In this document: positions 52,026 through 61,500 of the stretch, in pieces
How the letters are laid out: every line of letters begins with the position of its first letter
How positions within the stretch are numbered: the stretch's first letter is position 1
DNA from: Winogradskyella thalassocola
GTDB taxonomy: Bacteria; Bacteroidota; Bacteroidia; Flavobacteriales; Flavobacteriaceae
Assembly (NCBI RefSeq): GCF_900099995.1
Contig: NZ_FNCZ01000001.1
Coordinates: 186,001 to 250,000 of the forward strand
Direction of reading: 5' to 3'
DNA length: 64,000 nt
Translations under genes and position numbers: made by a program
The notes under the pieces: generated by a model
Seen by the model: only the letters and a program-made list of their open reading frames with translations
Database searches by the model: none
Told to the model about the DNA's origin: nothing

Positions 52026-53219
52026 ATGCCTAAAAATCGTGTTGCCATAACAGGAATGGGAATTATATCTTCTATAGGAACTACTGTAGAAGCGAATTTG
52101 CATGCGCTTTTGAATTCTCAAAAAGGTATTGCACCTATTGTTAATATTAACACACGACATAAAAATGAAATTAAGGTTGGGGAAGTTTTACAAACCAATG
52201 CAGAACTTGCCAAAAGTCTTCATCTAAATGAAAATCACAACTATTCAAGAACAGCATTATTAGGTTGTATTGCGGCACAACAAGCTGTAAAACATGCTAA
52301 TATTGATACTATTGACGCATTTAGAACAGGTTTAATATCCGCAACAAGTGTTGGTGGTATGGACTTAACGGAAAAACATTTCCAAAATTACAACGCGGAA
52401 AGTCTAAAATTAATAAACAGTCATCATGCTGCAGATAGTACCGAAAAAATAGCAGCACTTTTAGGCATCACCGATTTTACATCAACCATTAGTACTGCAT
52501 GTTCCTCTGCCGCAAACGCTATAATGCTTGGTGCTCGACTCATAAAATCGGGACAATTAGACCGCGTAATTGTTGGCGGAACGGATGGTTTAGCCAAATT
52601 TACAATCAACGGATTTAAAACACTAATGATTTTATCGGATACCGATTGTACTCCTTTCGACGCCAACAGGAAAGGCTTAAATTTAGGGGAAGCTGCAGCG
52701 TATTTAGTACTAGAATCTGATGCTGTTGTTAAACAAGACAACAAAACTGTTTTAGGGTATTTAGCAGGTTATGGTAATGCAAATGATGCTTTTCATCAAA
52801 CGGCTTCATCAGAAAATGGTGAAGGTGCTTTTTTAGCGATGTCTAAAGCTTTAAAGGTTGCAGAGCTAAATCCGGAAGACATCAATTATATTAACGCACA
52901 CGGTACTGCTACACCTAACAACGATTTATCGGAAGGCAAAGCCATAAAACGTATCTATGGAGATTCAGTTCCTGATTTCAGTTCTACTAAAGCCTTTACG
53001 GGGCATACATTAGCTGCAGCAGGAGCGATAGAAGCTGTTTACTCTATTTTAGCCCTTCAGAATGACGTGATGTTCCCGAATCTCAATTTTAAAACAGCGA
53101 TTCCTGAACTCAGTATGGTTCCCATAACCGAAGTCACAAAAAAACCTTTAAACTACGTTCTTTCTAATTCATTTGGTTTTGGTGGAAATTGTTCAACCCT
53201 TATATTTTCTAAAAACTAA
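52026..53219 (+). CDS. Beta-ketoacyl-ACP synthase (third), complete triad
   Basis: The start at MPKNRVAITGMG (52026) gives 397 residues; the ATG at 52002 lies inside the ACP gene. The active cysteine is C159 (STACSSAANAIMLG), the histidines are in NAHGTATPNND and AFTGHTLAAAG, and SFGFGGNCSTLIF ends the protein. It is a typical FabF/ApeO-like condensing enzyme. The stop overlaps the next start by one base, coupling it to the cysteine-less partner. The two look like a KS/chain-length-factor pair by analogy with type II polyketide systems. Confidence 0.92.
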   Translation: MPKNRVAITGMGIISSIGTTVEANLHALLNSQKGIAPIVNINTRHKNEIKVGEVLQTNAELAKSLHLNENHNYSRTALLGCIAAQQAVKHANIDTIDAFRTGLISATSVGGMDLTEKHFQNYNAESLKLINSHHAADSTEKIAALLGITDFTSTISTACSSAANAIMLGARLIKSGQLDRVIVGGTDGLAKFTINGFKTLMILSDTDCTPFDANRKGLNLGEAAAYLVLESDAVVKQDNKTVLGYLAGYGNANDAFHQTASSENGEGAFLAMSKALKVAELNPEDINYINAHGTATPNNDLSEGKAIKRIYGDSVPDFSSTKAFTGHTLAAAGAIEAVYSILALQNDVMFPNLNFKTAIPELSMVPITEVTKKPLNYVLSNSFGFGGNCSTLIFSKN

Positions 53220-54247
53220 TGAAACCTTGTTATATAAATAGTGCGGTTTCAATTTCGGCACAAGACACCTTAGACAATTCTAACTTTTTAGAAAACACGA
53301 TTTCTTTTGAAGGTCAACTAGCAAAAGCTATTCACCCTAATTATAAATTATTTATAAGCCCAATTGCGAGTAGACGTATGGCAACTGGTGTAAAGATGGG
53401 AATTGCTGCCGCAAAAAAAGCTTTAGAATTAGCAGAACTAGAAACACCCGACGCTATTATTACAGGCACAGGTATTGGTTGTATAGAAGATTCTGAAAAA
53501 TTCCTAAATGCCATACTCGACAATGATGAAGAATTTTTAACACCAACATCGTTTATTCAATCGACACACAATACAGTTGGTGCTCAAATTGCATTAACTT
53601 TAAAATGTAAAGGCTATAATGTAACCTATGTGCAAGGTGCTGCCTCATTTGAATCCGCGGTTTTAGACGGACAACTCTTATTACATGAAAATGAAGCCAA
53701 AACGGTTTTAGTTGGCGGTACCGATGAATTAGGAAAATACCTCATTAACGATATCATACTTGCTGAAACAGCAGAAAAACAACCCATAACCACACCTTTT
53801 GGAGAAGGAGCTCATTTTTTTAGCTTATCCCAGTCCAAACAGAATAAGAGTTTTGCCGCTATAAAAGGGATTAAAATTTTCAATAAAGCAACAACTGAGA
53901 CTATTAACATTAAAGTTGAAGATTTCTTAAAAGATCATGATTTAACAACCGAAGATATTGATGCCATAGTACTCGGAAAAAACGGGGATACTTTTGATGA
54001 ATTATATCAAACACTTCAATATTCCAGTTTTAAATCCATACCTCAATTACACTATAAGCACCTTTGTGGTGAGTTTTTTACAGCTTCTGCCTTTGGCTTT
54101 TGGACTGCTGCTAATATTATAAAACACCAATATATTCCTGAAGTTTTAAAACTAAACACCATTAAAAAATCCAACTATAAAAACATTCTACTTTATAACC
54201 AACTAAAAGGGCAACAACATAGTTTTACCCTACTAACATCATGTTAA
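53219..54247 (+). CDS. Chain-length-factor-like ketosynthase homologue, active cysteine replaced
   Basis: The 342-residue ketosynthase-fold protein (ITGTGIGCIEDSEKF, then YVQGAASFESAVLDG) has Ala where condensing enzymes have the catalytic Cys. The NAHGTAT histidine region is missing (VLGKNGDTFDEL). A conserved His remains in LHYKHLCGEFFTASAFG. This is the pattern of chain-length factors and of the KS-beta partners in aryl polyene clusters. The start lies on the stop of the intact ketosynthase, supporting a heterodimer. Its stop overlaps the next start by 7 bases. Confidence 0.82.
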   Translation: MKPCYINSAVSISAQDTLDNSNFLENTISFEGQLAKAIHPNYKLFISPIASRRMATGVKMGIAAAKKALELAELETPDAIITGTGIGCIEDSEKFLNAILDNDEEFLTPTSFIQSTHNTVGAQIALTLKCKGYNVTYVQGAASFESAVLDGQLLLHENEAKTVLVGGTDELGKYLINDIILAETAEKQPITTPFGEGAHFFSLSQSKQNKSFAAIKGIKIFNKATTETINIKVEDFLKDHDLTTEDIDAIVLGKNGDTFDELYQTLQYSSFKSIPQLHYKHLCGEFFTASAFGFWTAANIIKHQYIPEVLKLNTIKKSNYKNILLYNQLKGQQHSFTLLTSC

Positions 54248-55017
54248 ACTTTAAAAACATAAACCGTTTTACACTTGTGCTTTTTATTGGTTTACTAATA
54301 ATTAGCACTTTTATTTCTATCTCTGTTTTCGTGTTTATTTTAGTTCTTCTATGCTGGTTAATCGTTACAATTATAGGTAGTTTTAATATCACTTGGAACT
54401 ACCATCTAAACGCCTATAATTTCAATAAAACTTGTAATAAAAAGCAAGTCGCCATAACATTTGACGATGGTCCAAATGCTGAATTCACACCACAAATTTT
54501 AGACTTACTTAGAGCCTATCATGCAAAAGCTACTTTTTTCTGTATTGGTAAAAATGTAAAGCAACAACCAAAATTAGTGCAACAAATTATAGCAGAAGGG
54601 CACACCGTTGGAAATCACAGCTATTCCCATTCTAAAATTTTTGATTTCTACGGGAAACAAAAAGTGATTACTGAAATCGAAACCACCAATGCTTTGGTTG
54701 CGTCTATTATAAATAAAGAAATGGCATTGTTTCGTCCACCATATGGTGTTACAAATCCTGCAATTACAAAAGCCATAAAACACACTAAACACAAAATTAT
54801 AGGCTGGAACATACGATCGTTAGATACGGTAAAAGATAACGAACAAAACATCTTAAACAGAATTACTAAAAACATCACACCAGGTGCTGTCATTTTATTG
54901 CACGACTCACAAAATATCACAGTGCGTGTTTTGGAACAATTGTTGTTATTTTTGCAAGAGAACAATTATCAATCTGTAACAGTAGATACTTTATTCAATA
55001 TAGAAGCTTATGCGTAA
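54241..55017 (+). CDS. Polysaccharide deacetylase family protein
   Basis: The 258-residue protein has two N-terminal hydrophobic helices (about 10-50). A NodB-type deacetylase domain carries ITFDDGPN (metal Asp pair) and VGNHSYSHSKIFDFYG (metal histidines), then FRPPYGVTNPAI and GAVILLHDS. It removes acetyl groups from sugars or possibly other N- or O-acyl groups. Its role in a pigment operon is unclear. The same gene recurs in flexirubin-type clusters that I recall. Codon overlaps on both sides argue for tight co-translation. Confidence 0.88.
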   Translation: MLNFKNINRFTLVLFIGLLIISTFISISVFVFILVLLCWLIVTIIGSFNITWNYHLNAYNFNKTCNKKQVAITFDDGPNAEFTPQILDLLRAYHAKATFFCIGKNVKQQPKLVQQIIAEGHTVGNHSYSHSKIFDFYGKQKVITEIETTNALVASIINKEMALFRPPYGVTNPAITKAIKHTKHKIIGWNIRSLDTVKDNEQNILNRITKNITPGAVILLHDSQNITVRVLEQLLLFLQENNYQSVTVDTLFNIEAYA

Positions 55018-55636
55018 TATTTACTTTTTTCTTTTTTTAGGTATCGGAATTCAATTCTCTAGTGCACAAAACACACTAACTACAAACGAAATAAACACGT
55101 TTAAATCGGCGGTAGCAGAATTAGATCGTAATACAAAAACAATTGTTAGTGATTTTGTACAATACAAACATCTTAGTTTTTTAAGCAATGATGTTGAAAC
55201 GCAAGGAAAACTGGCTTTTAAAGTTCCTGGTCTCATAAAATGGGAATATACATCACCATATAAATACAGTGTTATTTTTAAAGACGACAAGTTATTTATT
55301 GATGATGAAGGAGATAAAAGCAAAATAGATATTGGATCTAATAAAATGTTTAGAGGTCTAAATAACCTTATTACCAATAGCGTGAAGGGCAATATGTTTG
55401 ATGATAACGCCTTTGATATTTCCTATTTTAAAGTGGATGATTATTATTTAATAAAATTTATTCCGAAGGATGAAAACATGCTTCAATTCATCGCTAAATT
55501 CGAATTAAAATTTGATATAAAAACCAGCGATGTCACTGAAGTAAAAATGATTGAGCCCTCTGAAGATTACACCAAAATTGTTTTTAAGAATAAAACTCGA
55601 AACACAACTTTAGATGAAGCGGTTTTTAATAATTAA
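55010..55636 (+). CDS. LolA-like outer-membrane lipoprotein carrier protein
   Basis: The 208-residue protein has a signal peptide (to SSAQ, about 20). The LolA fold shows the family run TIVSDFVQYKHLSFL, GKLAFKVPGLIKWEYTSPYKYSVIFKDDKLFIDDEGDKSK and FELKFDIKTSDVTEVKMIEPS. LolA proteins ferry hydrophobic lipoproteins or lipids across the periplasm. In this operon it may carry the polyene ester to the outer membrane. It starts within the deacetylase gene (8-base overlap) and its end overlaps the next gene by 23 bases. Confidence 0.85.
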   Translation: MRNIYFFLFLGIGIQFSSAQNTLTTNEINTFKSAVAELDRNTKTIVSDFVQYKHLSFLSNDVETQGKLAFKVPGLIKWEYTSPYKYSVIFKDDKLFIDDEGDKSKIDIGSNKMFRGLNNLITNSVKGNMFDDNAFDISYFKVDDYYLIKFIPKDENMLQFIAKFELKFDIKTSDVTEVKMIEPSEDYTKIVFKNKTRNTTLDEAVFNN

Positions 55637-56246
55637 TCTATGTATTCTTTGTCTTTTTACCTCTTGTGCAATTCCAACCGTAAAAGGGCTTTCGGAATAT
55701 GACGCTAAGGCTACAGCATTTTCAAATCCTTATTTTGCAAACACCAATACAGATTATGTTTATAAAGCTAAAATTAAAGCTTACAATAACGATTTTGGCG
55801 GTATTTTAATTATCAAAAAAATAAAAGAAAAGAATCACCGTATTGTATTTACCACCAATTTCGGTAATAAAATATTCGATTTTGAATTGATAAATAATGA
55901 GATGAAAACACATTTCATTATGAAAGAGTTAAATCGAAAAATCATAATCAACACGCTTAAAAGAGACTTTCAAACTTTAACACAAGAGCACAATACAATC
56001 AATAAAGCTTTCACGAATAATGATGGAAATACAATTTACCAATCGAAGACCCAAAAACGATTTAATCATTACCTAATCAATCAGCAATCACAGCAACTCA
56101 CCAAAATTATAAACACTACACATTCCAAAGAAAAGATTATCATATCCTTTTCTAATGTAAAAAATACGATCGCAGAACATATTAAAATAGAGCATAAAAC
56201 TGCACCAATTCAAATTGATTTAACTTATTTAAATCACAAAGAATAA
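55614..56246 (+). CDS. Predicted lipoprotein of unknown function
   Basis: The 210-residue protein has the signal MKRFLIINLCILCLFTSC, with lipid attachment at C18. The mature part has a region rich in beta-strands (FGGILIIKKIKEKNHRIVFTTNFGNKIFDFELINNEMKTHFIM) reminiscent of LolB-like or DUF4292-type proteins. I could not confirm a family. It overlaps the LolA-like gene by 23 bases. The context suggests an outer-membrane acceptor that works with LolA. Confidence 0.7.
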   Translation: MKRFLIINLCILCLFTSCAIPTVKGLSEYDAKATAFSNPYFANTNTDYVYKAKIKAYNNDFGGILIIKKIKEKNHRIVFTTNFGNKIFDFELINNEMKTHFIMKELNRKIIINTLKRDFQTLTQEHNTINKAFTNNDGNTIYQSKTQKRFNHYLINQQSQQLTKIINTTHSKEKIIISFSNVKNTIAEHIKIEHKTAPIQIDLTYLNHKE

Positions 56247-56316
56247 ATACTATATTCTTTTCTGTTTATAAGATATTTTCTCATTTTTGTGTCCTACCTA
56301 ATCAATCTAAATCACT

Positions 56317-56919
56317 ATGAAACACCTAACTATTATCTTAATCACATTATTGTCGTGTACCTTTATTAATGCGCAAGTAGAAATTAAACCAGGAATTAAA
56401 GCAGGTATGAACATTGCTGGATTAAGCAATCTCGAGGAGAATGGAGGTATCCGCAGCGAAAAAATAACCACATTTCATATAGGAGCTACCTTATCTTTTA
56501 AATTTGCACGTTTTTACACCCTTCAACCCGAAATACTATATTCTAAACAAGGAAGTGAGTACAAAAATTTTGGCTTTGATGGAACACAATCTATAGAACT
56601 CAATTATTTATCCATACCTGTAAACAACAAGTTTTATATTAGTAATAGTGGACTTAATTTTCAAATTGCACCTGTGATTGATATTTTATTAAGTCATAAA
56701 AATATAAATAATCCTCAAAAAGTTGATATTGCTATAGCTGGTGCCATAGGTTATGATATTGGCAATGGACTAGTAATGTCTATTGGTTACAAACAAGGTA
56801 TAACAGATTTATTAGGTAGAAATGTAGATACGGGTAGCGGTTATGAAACTACAGACGTTAGTGACTTAATATTAAATAACGTTATTCAACTAAGTGTAGG
56901 TTATCAATTCAAATTATAA
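56317..56919 (+). CDS. Outer-membrane beta-barrel protein, PorT/OMP_b-brl family
   Basis: The 200-residue protein has a signal peptide (MKHLTIILITLLSCTFINAQ). Repeated amphipathic strands end with LSVGYQFKL, an aromatic C-terminus as required for outer-membrane barrels. EIKPGIKAGMNIAGLS at the N-terminus of the mature part is the usual opening of this Bacteroidota porin-like family. The function is not known. A 70-base gap separates it from the preceding gene, so it may have its own promoter. Confidence 0.85.
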   Translation: MKHLTIILITLLSCTFINAQVEIKPGIKAGMNIAGLSNLEENGGIRSEKITTFHIGATLSFKFARFYTLQPEILYSKQGSEYKNFGFDGTQSIELNYLSIPVNNKFYISNSGLNFQIAPVIDILLSHKNINNPQKVDIAIAGAIGYDIGNGLVMSIGYKQGITDLLGRNVDTGSGYETTDVSDLILNNVIQLSVGYQFKL

Positions 56920-56923
56920 ATCG

Positions 56924-57295
56924 ATGCTAATTAAGGGTTTTTATACGGTATTAAAAACAACTGTTGTTGATACAGTCACAATTCATGTGACTATTAAACT
57001 GAATAAGGATCACGATGTTTTTAATGGTCACTTTCCAGGTAATCCAATAACACCTGGTGTGTGTATGATTCAAACCATTAAAGAAATTACTCAAGATCAT
57101 GTTAATAGCTCTTTATTCTTACAGACAATATCTAACATAAAATTCACCGCTTTAATTAACCCAAATAGTAATGCCGAACTCATTTTAGAGCTTTCTATTA
57201 TAGAAGATAACAACAGGGTTAAACTTAAAAATATCACTAAATTTACAGACGGTACTATTGCGTTAAAATACAATGGCACATTTATCAAAAACTAA
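56924..57295 (+). CDS. 3-hydroxyacyl-ACP dehydratase, FabZ/FabA-like hotdog protein
   Basis: The 123-residue hotdog protein has the FabZ motif NGHFPGNPITPGVCMIQTI (about 35-53). The catalytic His lies in GHFPGNP, and the second acidic position falls in the helix. It is the second dehydratase in the cluster. The other (49119) lacks this motif, so the pair may split the work between aryl and extender steps. The gene follows the beta-barrel gene by 4 bases. Confidence 0.87.
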   Translation: MLIKGFYTVLKTTVVDTVTIHVTIKLNKDHDVFNGHFPGNPITPGVCMIQTIKEITQDHVNSSLFLQTISNIKFTALINPNSNAELILELSIIEDNNRVKLKNITKFTDGTIALKYNGTFIKN

Positions 57296-57334
57296 GAATT
57301 AGCCTAATCTTAGACACAATTCTCAATAACAAAA

Positions 57335-58531
57335 ATGAAGGATATTACCTCACATCATAAACTGAACAGCTTACAGTGTTGTGTAATTATACCAACCTTC
57401 AACAACCCTAAAACCTTAAAACGTGTTATTGAAGGCGTTTTAAATTATACCGAAAATATTATAGTTGTAAATGATGGTTCAACAGATACAACATCGAAAA
57501 TTCTTGAAGACTATTCGCAACTAGAACAAATTCATTTTGAAGAAAACAAAGGTAAAGGTAAAGCTTTGCGTGTTGCATTTAAACATGCTGAAAGTTTAGG
57601 TTATGTATATGCAATAACTATAGATTCTGATGGGCAACATTTCCCTGAAGATATCCCTGTATTTATTGAGGCACTTGAAGCCTCTGAGGACAAAAACCTC
57701 TTACTTATTGGTGCCAGAAATATGAGCCAAAAAAGTGTTCCAAAGAAAAGTAGTTTTGGTAATAAATTTTCTAATTTTTGGTATTGGGCAGAAACCGGCA
57801 TTAAACTACAAGACACTCAATCGGGTTTTAGACTCTACCCTATTCAGCACCTAAAAAACTTGAAATTCTATACTTCAAAATTCGAATTTGAAATAGAAGT
57901 CATTGTAAAAGCTGCTTGGTCTGGTACTGTTGTAAAAAACATTCCAATTGAAGTGTTATATGATGAAGATGAACGTGTATCTCACTTTAGACCCTTCAGA
58001 GATTTCACACGAATAAGCATATTAAACACCTGGCTCGTCATTCTAACTTTACTCTATATAAAACCTCGTGATTTTTTCAGGAAATTAAAAAAAAAAGGAT
58101 TTAAGTGTTTTATAACCGAAGATATTATCGGTAGTAACGATTCCCCTCAAAAAAAAGCATTATCCATAGCTTTAGGTGTTTTTATAGGTATTTCTCCGCT
58201 TTGGGGTATTCAAACCATTACCGTTATTTTTTTAGCTTTGCTTTTTAAGTTGAATAAAACAATTGCTTTTGCTTTTTCAAACGTAAGCCTTCCTCCTTTT
58301 ATTCCTTTTATTATTCTTACGAGTTTTCAATTAGGAAATTTTATATTGGGCGAAAATGTAACATTTGATATCAATGAAATCATAGCAGGTTTCGAGGTTT
58401 TAAAACATGTAAAATCTTATATAGTTGGAAGTTTTGCTTTAGCAACATTAGCTGCTTTATCCTCAGGAACATTTAGCTATTTTCTTTTTCTGCTTTTTAG
58501 AAAGAAAAATGTAACCGCAACCAATGCATAA
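57335..58531 (+). CDS. Glycosyltransferase family 2 with DUF2062 C-terminal domain
   Basis: The 398-residue protein has a GT2 domain (about 12-235; CVIIPTFNNPKTLKRVIEGVLN, VVNDGSTD, metal motif DSDGQH). The C-terminal DUF2062-like membrane domain follows (about 270-395; KKALSIALGVFIGISPLWGIQTITVIFLALLFKLNKTIAF). GT2 enzymes of the dolichyl-phosphate mannose-synthase type transfer sugars to lipid carriers. Fusion to DUF2062 is recurrent in flexirubin-type clusters. Its target here may be the polyene lipid. The gene overlaps the MMPL start by 8 bases. Confidence 0.88.
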   Translation: MKDITSHHKLNSLQCCVIIPTFNNPKTLKRVIEGVLNYTENIIVVNDGSTDTTSKILEDYSQLEQIHFEENKGKGKALRVAFKHAESLGYVYAITIDSDGQHFPEDIPVFIEALEASEDKNLLLIGARNMSQKSVPKKSSFGNKFSNFWYWAETGIKLQDTQSGFRLYPIQHLKNLKFYTSKFEFEIEVIVKAAWSGTVVKNIPIEVLYDEDERVSHFRPFRDFTRISILNTWLVILTLLYIKPRDFFRKLKKKGFKCFITEDIIGSNDSPQKKALSIALGVFIGISPLWGIQTITVIFLALLFKLNKTIAFAFSNVSLPPFIPFIILTSFQLGNFILGENVTFDINEIIAGFEVLKHVKSYIVGSFALATLAALSSGTFSYFLFLLFRKKNVTATNA

Positions 58532-61500
58532 TATCTTTTATAACATATATCATTATTTTAATGCCAGAAAATGGTTTGGCTTTTGCATTTTAGGATTTTT
58601 ACTATTGGGCTTAGTATTCATTGCTTCTAAAATTGAATTTGAAGAAGATATCACGAAACTAATTCCTACTAATGCAGAAAATGCGGAACTGCAGAAGGTT
58701 TTAAAAAACGCCAACTTTACCGATAAAATCATTGTAAATATTACCAAAGGCACCGATGGTTCTGTTGAAGATTTAACGCAATATGCATCACAGTTTATTG
58801 ATAGCATCAACAATTCTTCTAGTCCTTATATAAAACAAATTCAAGGACAAATTGATGACCATGAAATTCAGAAAACAGCCAGTTTTATATATGATAATTT
58901 ACCGCTTTTTCTAAATGAAGCAGATTATAGCACTATTGCTAACAAAATTCAAAAAGATAGTATTGCTGCCATTACTTTAAAAAATTACAAAACGTTAATT
59001 TCTCCTTCAGGTATTGTTACTAAAGATTTTATTCTAAAAGATCCTTTAGGCTTATCATTTATTGCTTTAAAAAAACTACAAGAGTTAAGTTTTGGTGAGG
59101 ATTTCACCTTACAAAACGGCTTCTTAGTGAGTAAAGACAAACAGCATATTCTGTTATTTATCACACCTGCTTTAGGTTCTAATGAAACGGCTAAAAACAC
59201 CCAATTTGTAAAAAACTTATACAATACCAACTCCAAACTAAACAATGCTTTTACAAATAAAGCAAGTGCCGAATATTTTGGCGGAACACTCATTGCTGTC
59301 GCTAATGCCAATCAAATAAAAAGCGACATTCAGCTTACTGTAGGTGTTGCGTTAACCGTACTTTTACTCATATTTATACTTTTCTATAAAAAATTAACGG
59401 TCCCAATTATATTATTTATACCAACCATTTTTGGTGGACTTTTAGCTATTGCACTGCTTTTTTTAATCCGCGAAAAAATATCAGCCATTTCTCTAGGGAT
59501 TGGTTCGGTGTTATTAGGTGTTACACTCGATTATTCCTTACACATTCTCACACACATTAGAAGCAACACTAATGTAAAACACTTGTACCAAGAAATTTCG
59601 AAACCTATTTTAATGAGCAGTTTAACTACGGCTTTAGCATTTTTATGTTTATTATTTATCAACTCACCAGCTTTACAAGATTTAGGAATATTTGCTGCAG
59701 TTAGCGTTATTGGTTCTTCCTTTTTTGCTCTACTTTTTATTCCTCAAGTGTATAAAGAGCAAACAAAACCATCCAAAAAAAGTACCGCTTTAGACCAAAT
59801 TGCTTCTTACAACATTCATAAAAACAAATGGGTTATTATTGGTTTATTTCTATTGTGTTTTGGTAGTTTCTTTACTTATAACACTGTTATTCTTAACAAT
59901 GACCTAAGCGAGATGAATTACATGCCAAAAGACATTAAGGCAGCCGAATTACGCTTAGATAAACTAATTAATAGCACTTCAAAATCCATATACATTGCCG
60001 CCTACGGTGATTCGGAAGAAAGCACATTACAGGTTAATGATGCTATTTTAACCAAGCTTCAAAACTTAAAAGCAGAGAACAAACTCATTAACTTCAGTTC
60101 AATAAGCACTTTTGTCCATTCTAAAAAACAACAAACCCAACAAATTGAACGTTGGCAATCCTTTTGGACCGAAAACACCATTACAAACACAAAACAGAAC
60201 ATTACAGAAAGCGGAACAGCTATAGGATTTAAACCCGAAACCTTTAACCGTTTTTACACGCTTTTAAATACAACATTTAAACCCTTAGAAAGTAAAGATT
60301 ACAAAGCCATAAGCACCTTTTCGGTGGACGATTATATGACGACTAAAGATGATTACACCACCATTACAACTTTAGTTAAAGTAGATGAAGCAAATGCCGT
60401 AATGAATGCTTTTAAAAAGGATTCTCATACTTTAGTGATTGATAGAAAACAAATGAACGAAACTTTTTTAGGTCATCTAAAAAACGATTTCAATAGTTTA
60501 ATCGGCTATTCTTTAATTGTTGTTCTAATTATTCTATTCTTATTTTACAGAAGCTTATCGCTAACTTTAGTAACAGCCATTCCAATTTGTCTAACCTGGT
60601 TAGTAACCATTGGAATTATGGGATTATTTCATTTAGAATTCAACATTTTTAATATCATCATATCTACATTTATTTTTGGTTTAGGCATTGATTATGGCAT
60701 TTTTATGACCAACGGGTTATTGCATGAATACCGAACAGGTGAAAAATCGTTAACCACACATAAAACGTCTATTTTACTTTCGGTAATCACCACTATTTTA
60801 GGGGTCGGAGTTTTAATTTTCGCAAAACACCCTGCATTATATTCCATATCTTTAGTATGCTTAATAGGTATAACCTCAGCAGTACTTATAGCTTTTACGG
60901 TTCAACCTTTACTTTTTAAATTGTTTATTGGTAGCAAAACTAAACGTCCAATATCATTAAGATTATTAATTTATTCCATTGTCTCATTTACTTATTTTGG
61001 CCTAGGCGGTATTCTATTATCCTTGTTTAGTGTTACCATTTTAAAAATCATTCCACTTCCGAAGAAAACAAAAATGAAATGGTTTCATATTATGATTTCC
61101 AAATTCATGAAATCAGTATTATACACCCATTTGTTTCTCGTTAAAAAAGTGATTAATGAACCTAAAGAAGATTTTAAAAAGCAAGCTATTATTATTGCAA
61201 ATCACACATCGTTTTTAGATATTCTAGCCATTGGAATGCTACATCCAAAGATTATTTTCTTGGTGAATGATTGGGTTTACAACTCACCTGTATTTGGAAA
61301 AGCCGTACAATTGGCCGGATTTTATCCAGTATCAAGCGGTATAGAAAATGGACTAGACCATTTAAAGAAAAAAGTAGAACAAGGTTATACCCTAATGGCT
61401 TTCCCAGAAGGTACACGTTCTAAAACCAATAAAATAAAGCGTTTTCATAAAGGGGCTTTTTATTTAGCAGAACAATTTCATTTAGATATTATACCCGTAC

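Noticed and set aside
52424..52744. 106-residue minus-strand ORF in a ketosynthase gene
   Set aside because: It overlaps the conserved active-site region of the intact ketosynthase and is a shadow frame.
54648..54965. 105-residue minus-strand ORF in the deacetylase gene
   Set aside because: The plus-strand deacetylase motifs span the same bases, so the ORF is incidental.
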